A stretch of DNA of 64,000 nucleotides. It comes from Tupaia tana. Taxonomy: Eukaryota; Chordata; Mammalia; Scandentia; Tupaiidae. Shown in pieces: positions 59,459-64,000 of this stretch. The position numbers and the translations under genes were made by a program. The number at the start of each line of letters is the position of its first letter. Position 1 is the first letter of the stretch. The stretch is from contig JAKSZU010000218.1 in NCBI GenBank assembly GCA_026018925.1, positions 1-64,000 on the forward strand, read 5' to 3'. The notes below the pieces were generated by a model. The model was not told the DNA's origin. It did no database searches and saw only the letters and a list, made by a program, of their open reading frames with translations.

Positions 59459-62400
59459 TGAGTAGAAAATCTTCATTTCGCCTGTGCCCTGAAATATCTA
59501 GTTCCCAGTATCCATGTGGAATATTCTCAGAGAATGGCTCAACTCTCCTGCCTGGGAGAAAGGAGCAGAGGGCTTATTAACAAAACAAAAGATGGAGCTG
59601 AGAGCCAGAGAGAAATACTACCTTTAAAAAAATCGTAAAAAGGAAAAATTACCAAAAATAAATGAGGAGACAGGAGCAGAGAGAGAAAGAGACCTCAGAG
59701 ACTCAGAGACAGGGATAGAAGGCCAGAGGGGCTCCCTACCACACTAGCTTTGCTTGCTGGAGGCTGAATTATGAGTAGAAAATCTTCCTTTCGCCGGTGC
59801 CCTGAAATATCTATTTCCCAGTATCCATGTGGAATCTTCTCAGAGAATGGCTCAACTCTCCTGCCTGGAAGAAAAGAGCAGAGGGCTTATTAACAAAACA
59901 AAAGATGGAGCTGAGAGCCAGAGAGAAATTCTACCTTTAAAAAAATCGTAAAAAGGAAAAATTACCAAAAAGAATGAGGAGACAGGAGCAGAGTGAGACA
60001 GAGACCTCAGAAACACAGAGACAGGGATAGAAGGCCAGAGGGCCTCCCTACCACAATAGCTTGGCTTGCTGGAGGCTGAATTATGAGTAGAAAATCTTCA
60101 TATCGCCTGTGCCCTGAAATATGTAGTTCCCAGTATCCATGTGGAAACTTCTCAGAGAATGGCTCAACTCTCCTGCCTGGGAGAAAGGAGCAGAAGGACT
60201 TATTAACAAAACAAAAGATGGAGCTGAGAGCCAGAGGGAAATTCTACCTTTAAAAAAATCGTAAAAAGAAAAAATTACCAAAAAAAATGAGGAGACAGGA
60301 GCAAAGAGAGAAAGAGACCTCAGAGACACAGAGACAGGGATACAAGGCCAGAGGGGCTCCCTACCACACTAGCTTTGCTTGCTGGAGGCTGAATTATGAG
60401 TAGAAAATCTTCATTTCGTCTGTGCCCTGAAATATCTAGTTCCCAGTATCCATGTGGAATCTTCTCAGAGAATGGCTCAACTCTCCTGCCTGGGAGAAAG
60501 GAGCAGAAGGGCTTATTAACAAAACAAAAGAAGGAGCTGAGAGCCAGAGAGACATTCTACCTTTAAAAAAATCGTAAAAAGGAAAAATTACCAAAAAAAA
60601 TGAGGAGACAGGAGCAGAGAGAGACAGAGACCTCAGAGACACAGAGACAGGGATAGAAGGCCAGAGGGGCTCCCTACCACACTAGCTTTGCTTGCTGGAG
60701 GCTGAATTATGAGTAGAAAATCTTCATTTCGCCTGTGCCCTGACATATCTTGTTCCCAGTATCCATGTGGAATCTTCTCAGAGAATGGCTCAACACTCCT
60801 GCCTGGGAGAAAGGAGCAGAGGGCTTATTAACAAAACAAAAGATGGAGCTGTGAGCCAGAGAGAAATTCTACCTTTAAAAAAATCGTAAAAAGGAAAAAT
60901 TACCAAAAATAAATGAGGAGACAGGAGCATAGAGATAAAGAGACCTCAGAGACACAGAGACAGGGATAGAAGGCCAGAGGGGCTCCCTACCACACTAGCT
61001 TTGCTTGCTGGAGGCTGAATTATGAGTAGAAAATCTTCCTTTCGCCTGTGCCCTGAAATATCTAGTTTCCAGTATCCATGTGGAATCTTCTCAGAGAATG
61101 GCTCAACTCTCCTGCCTGGGAGAAAGGAGCAGAAGGGCTTATTAACAGAACAAAAGATGGAGCTGAGAGCCAGAGGGAAATTCTACCTTTAAAAAATTCG
61201 TAAAAAGGAAAAATTACCAAAAATTGAGGTGACAGGAGCAAAGAGAGACAGAGACCTCAGAGACACAGAGACAGGGATAGAAGGCCAGAGGGGCTCCCTA
61301 CCACACTAGCTTTGCTTGCTGGAGGCTGAATTATGAGTAGAAAATCTTCATTTCGCCTGTGCCCTGAAATATCTAGTTCCAATATCCTTGTGGAATCTTC
61401 TCAGAGAATGGCTCAACTCTCCTGCCTGGGAGAAAGGAGCAGAAGGGATTATTAACAAAACAAAAGATGGAGCTGAGAGCCAGAGAGAAATTCTACGTTT
61501 AAAAAAATCATAAAAAGGAACAATTACCAAAAATAAATGAGGAGACAGGAGCAGAGAGAGAAATAAACCTCAGAGACACAGAGACAGGGATAGAAGGCCA
61601 GAGGGGCTCCCTACCACACTAGCTTTGCTTGCTGGAGGCTGAATTATGAGTAGAAAATCTTCCTTTCGCCTGTGCCCTGATATATCTAGTTCCCAGTATC
61701 CATGTGGAATCTTCTCGGAGAATGGCTCAACTCTCCTGCCTGGGAGAAAGGAGCAGAAGGACTTATTAACAAAACAAAAGATGGAGCTGAGAGCCAGATG
61801 GAAATTCTAACTTTAAAAAAATCGTAACAAGGAAAAATTACCAAAAAAAATGAGGAGACAGGAGCAAAGAGAGACAGAGACCTCAGAGACACAGAGACAG
61901 TGATAGAAGGCCAGAGGGGCTCCCTATCACACTAGCTTTGCTTGCTGGAGGCTGAATTATGAGTAGAAAATCTTCATTTCGCCTGTGCCCTGAAATATCT
62001 AGTTCCCAGTATCCATGTGGAATCTTCTCGGAGAATGGCTCAACTCTCCTGCCTGGGAGAAAGGATCAGAAGGGCTTATTAACAAAACAAAAGAAGGAGC
62101 TGAGAGCCAGAGAGACATTCTACCTTTAAAAAAATCGTAAAAAGGTAAAATTACCAAAAAAAATGAGGAGACAGGAGCAGAGAGAGACAGAGACCTCAGA
62201 GACACAGAGACAGGGATAGAAGGCCAGAGGGGCTCCCTACCACACTAGCTTTGCTTGCTGGAGGCTCAATTATGAGTAGAAAATCTTCATTTCGCCTGTG
62301 CCCTGAAATATCTAGTTCCCAGTATCCATGTGGAATCTCCTCAGAGAATGGCTCAACTCTCCTCCCTGGGAGAAAGGAGCAGAAGGGTTTATTAACAAAA

Positions 62401-62584
62401 CAAAAGATGGAGCTGAAAGCCAGAGAGAAATTCTACCTTTAAAAAAATCTAAAAAGGAAAAATTACCAAAAAAAATGTGGAGACAGGAGCAGAGAGAGAC
62501 AGAGACCTCAGAGACACAGAGACAGGGATAGAAGGCCAGAGGGGCTCCCTACCACACTAGCTTTGCTTGCTGGAGGCTGAATTA
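59459..62584 (+). repeat. Mixed ten-monomer stretch i, divergent unit, b hybrid, c-h, fusion
   Basis: Units are i (59459), a 46632-like unit (59772), an N/b hybrid (60084: CATATCGCC start, then TATGTAG, AAACTTCT and AAGGACTT), c (60397), d (60710), e (61023), f (61334), g (61647), h (61960) and a fusion unit (62273). The f unit has a shortened GTTCCAATATCCTTG. Adjacent g and h both carry TTCTCGGAGAATGG. The fusion unit gains CTCCTCCCTGG, GGTTTATT and AATCTAAAAAGG, the marks of the 47258 type, after an ordinary start. Confidence 0.83.
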
Positions 62585-64000
62585 TGAGTAGAAAATCTTC
62601 ATTTCGCCTGTGCCCTGAAATATCCTGTTCCCACTATCCATGTGGAAACTTCTCAGAGAATGGCTCATGTCTCCTGCGTGGGATAAAGGAGCAGAAGGGC
62701 TTATTAACAAAACAAAAGATGGAGCTGAGAGCCAGAGTGAAATTCTACCTTTAAAAAAATCGTAAAAAGGAAAAATTACCAAAAATAAACGAGGAGACAG
62801 GAGCAGAGAGAGACAGAGACCTCAGAGACACAGAGACAGGGATAGAAGGCCAGAGGGGCTCCCTACCACACTAGCTTTGCTTGCTGGTGGTTGAATTATG
62901 AGTAGAAAATCTTCATTTCGCCTGTGCCCTGAAATATCTAGTTCCCAGTATCCATGTGGAATCTTCTCAGAGAATGGCTCAACTCTCCTGCCTGGGAGAA
63001 AGGAGCAGAAGGGCTTATTAACAAAACAAAAGATGGAGCTGAGAGCCAGAGAGAAATTCTACGTTTAAAAAAATCTTAAGAAGGAATAATTACCAAAAAT
63101 AAATGAGGAGACAGGAGCAGAGAGAGAAAGAGACCTCAGAGACACAGAGACAGGGATAGAAGGCCAGAGGGGCTCCCTACCACACTAGCTTTGCTTGCTG
63201 GAGGCTGAATTATGAGTATAAAATCTTCCTTTCGCCTGTGCCCTGAAATATGTTGTTCCCAGTATCCATGTGGAAACTTCTCAGAGAATGGCTCAACTCT
63301 CCTGCCTGGGAGAAAGGAGCAGAAGGACTTATTAACAAAACAAAAGATGGAGCTGAGAGCCAGAGGGAAATTCTACCTTTAAAAAAATCGTAAAAAGGAA
63401 AAATTACCAAAAAAAATGAGGAGACAGGAGCAAAGAGAGAAAGAGACCTCAGAGACACAGAGACAGGGATACAAGGCCAGAGGGGCTCCCTACCACACTA
63501 GCTTTGCTTGCTGGAGGCTGAATTATGAGTAGAAAATCTTCATTTCGCCTGTGCCCTGAAATATCTAGTTCCCAGTATCCATGTGGAAACTTCTCAGAGA
63601 ATGGCTCAACTCTCCTGCCTGGGAGAAAGGAGCAGAAGGGCTTATTAACAAAACAAAAGAAGGAGCTGAGAGCCAGAGAGACATTCTACCTTTAAAAAAA
63701 TCGTAAAAAGAAAAATTACCAAAAAAAATGAGGAGACAGGAGCAGAGAGAGACAGAGACCTCAGAGACACAGAGACAGGGATAGAAGGCCAGAGGGGCTC
63801 CCTACCACACTAGCTTTGCTTGCTGGAGGCTGAATTATGAGTAGATAATCTTCATTTCGCCTGTGCCCTGAAATGTCTAGTTCCCAGTATCCATGTGGAA
63901 TCTTCTCAGAGAATGGCTCAACTCTCCTGCCTGGGAGAAAGGAGAAGAGGGCTTATTAACAAAACAAAAGATGGAGCTGTGAGCCAGAGAGAAATTCTAC
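62585..64000 (+). repeat. Terminal O-a-b-c-d series repeating the window start
   Basis: O (62585, with TATCCTGTTCCC), a (62899), b (63213, TATAAAAT), c (63526) and a partial d (63838, TAGATAATC) follow the order of 1-1533. The offset at the a unit is 62,618 bp, 200 monomers. The b and d units carry variants of the 36-45 kb HOR and not those of the window start. So the order is shared, while the closest relatives of individual units lie in the 10-monomer HOR. The array continues past the right edge. Confidence 0.88.

Larger units (their letters stand above)
1..64000 (+). repeat. Satellite DNA array, ~313 bp monomer, 203 complete units
   Basis: The window is head-to-tail copies of one unit from first base to last. 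I placed 204 anchors (TGAGTAGAAAATCTT and close variants) at 281, 595, 908, 1221 and onward to 63838. Successive spacings are always 311-315 bp, with a mean of about 313.1. Every unit is in the same orientation; I saw no inversion, no unique spacer and no mobile-element insertion. Neighbouring units differ by scattered substitutions and A-tract indels, while units several kilobases apart can share the same private variants. That pattern is typical of HOR satellite DNA. CpG is strongly depleted, which suggests a methylated vertebrate genome. I do not recognise the family. Its chromosomal role cannot be read from sequence alone. Confidence 0.97.

Noticed and set aside
1..64000. CRISPR array
   Set aside because: Regular spacing comes from whole 313 bp units that repeat end to end. 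There are no short repeats separated by unique spacers and no cas-like genes.
1..64000. Tandem copies of a SINE, LTR or retroviral fragment
   Set aside because: I see no RNA polymerase III box pair, no primer-binding site, no TG...CA-bounded terminal repeat with target duplication, and no reading frame that I recognise from a retroelement. Origin of the monomer from an old element cannot be excluded.
1..64000. Telomeric repeats
   Set aside because: No run of TTAGGG or CCCTAA was seen, so the window does not itself show a chromosome end.
1..64000. AATAAA polyadenylation signals in units with AAAAATAAATGAGG
   Set aside because: The hexamer arises in the A-rich segment of many units and is lost by small A-tract changes in others. 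There is no gene upstream, so a functional call is not supported.
1..64000. Half-size internal periodicity (about 157 bp, dinucleosome-like)
   Set aside because: The two halves of the monomer do not resemble each other; I see no internal dimer. 313 bp is also short for two typical nucleosome repeats.

Overview
The whole 64 kb window is one uninterrupted tandem satellite array in a single orientation. I find no protein-coding gene, RNA gene, transposon or unique sequence in it. Using the anchor TGAGTAGAAAATCTT (and close variants), I placed 204 successive anchors from 281 to 63838. This gives 203 complete monomers plus a partial unit at each edge. Mean monomer length is about 313.1 bp, and individual monomers run 311-315 bp. 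Most length differences come from A-tracts in the middle of the unit. A hand count of one typical monomer (59146-59458) gives 44% G+C, 61% purine on the + strand, and only 2 CpG where about 15 would be expected by chance. That CpG depletion suggests a methylated vertebrate genome, perhaps a mammal. I cannot name the species, and centromeric, pericentromeric, subtelomeric or interstitial placement cannot be decided from this window.

Monomers fall into recognisable types defined by shared diagnostic variants. I use these labels: a (CTACGTTT, TTAAGAAGG); b (CTTCC, TATGTAG or TATGTTG, AAACTTCT); c (GAAGGAGC, GACATTC); d (GAGGGCTTA, GCTGTGAG); e (AGTTTCCA, AAATTGAGG, 311 bp); f (TTCCAAG, GGGATTA, CTACGTTT); g (GATATATC, AAGGACTT); h (c-like with GGTAAAATT); i (GAAATACTAC, ACTCAGAGACAGTG). 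Types K to Q are described where they occur. Types recur in fixed order, so the array has higher-order repeat (HOR) structure.

Layout: 1-7166 opens with module a-b-c-d-e-f-g and a 10-monomer repeat of f to the following types. 7167-9044 is a block that returns 25,376 bp later. 9045-15305 holds second and third copies of the 2.5-4.3 kb block. 15306-32542 is dominated by long HOR copies (shifts 6,583, 6,896 and 5,641 bp). 32543-36298 leads back into a-g order with a three-monomer tandem duplication. 36299-45692 holds three consecutive 10-monomer HOR copies of about 3,131 bp (g h h' i a b c d e f), with a fourth started and broken. 45693-58832 is made of blocks repeated with shifts of about 6,257, 3,754 and 2,502 bp. 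58833-59458 contains two adjacent monomers that read as identical. The last 1.4 kb (62585-64000) repeats the type order found at the window start.

The most informative content is the recombination record: hybrid monomers that switch type internally, collinear copies differing by exactly one monomer, a private SNP shared by adjacent monomers of different types, and nested duplications of different ages. These are the marks expected of unequal crossover and gene conversion in an actively homogenising satellite. Short reading frames of 60-96 codons occur in nearly every monomer. I treat them as by-products of the repeat, not genes.
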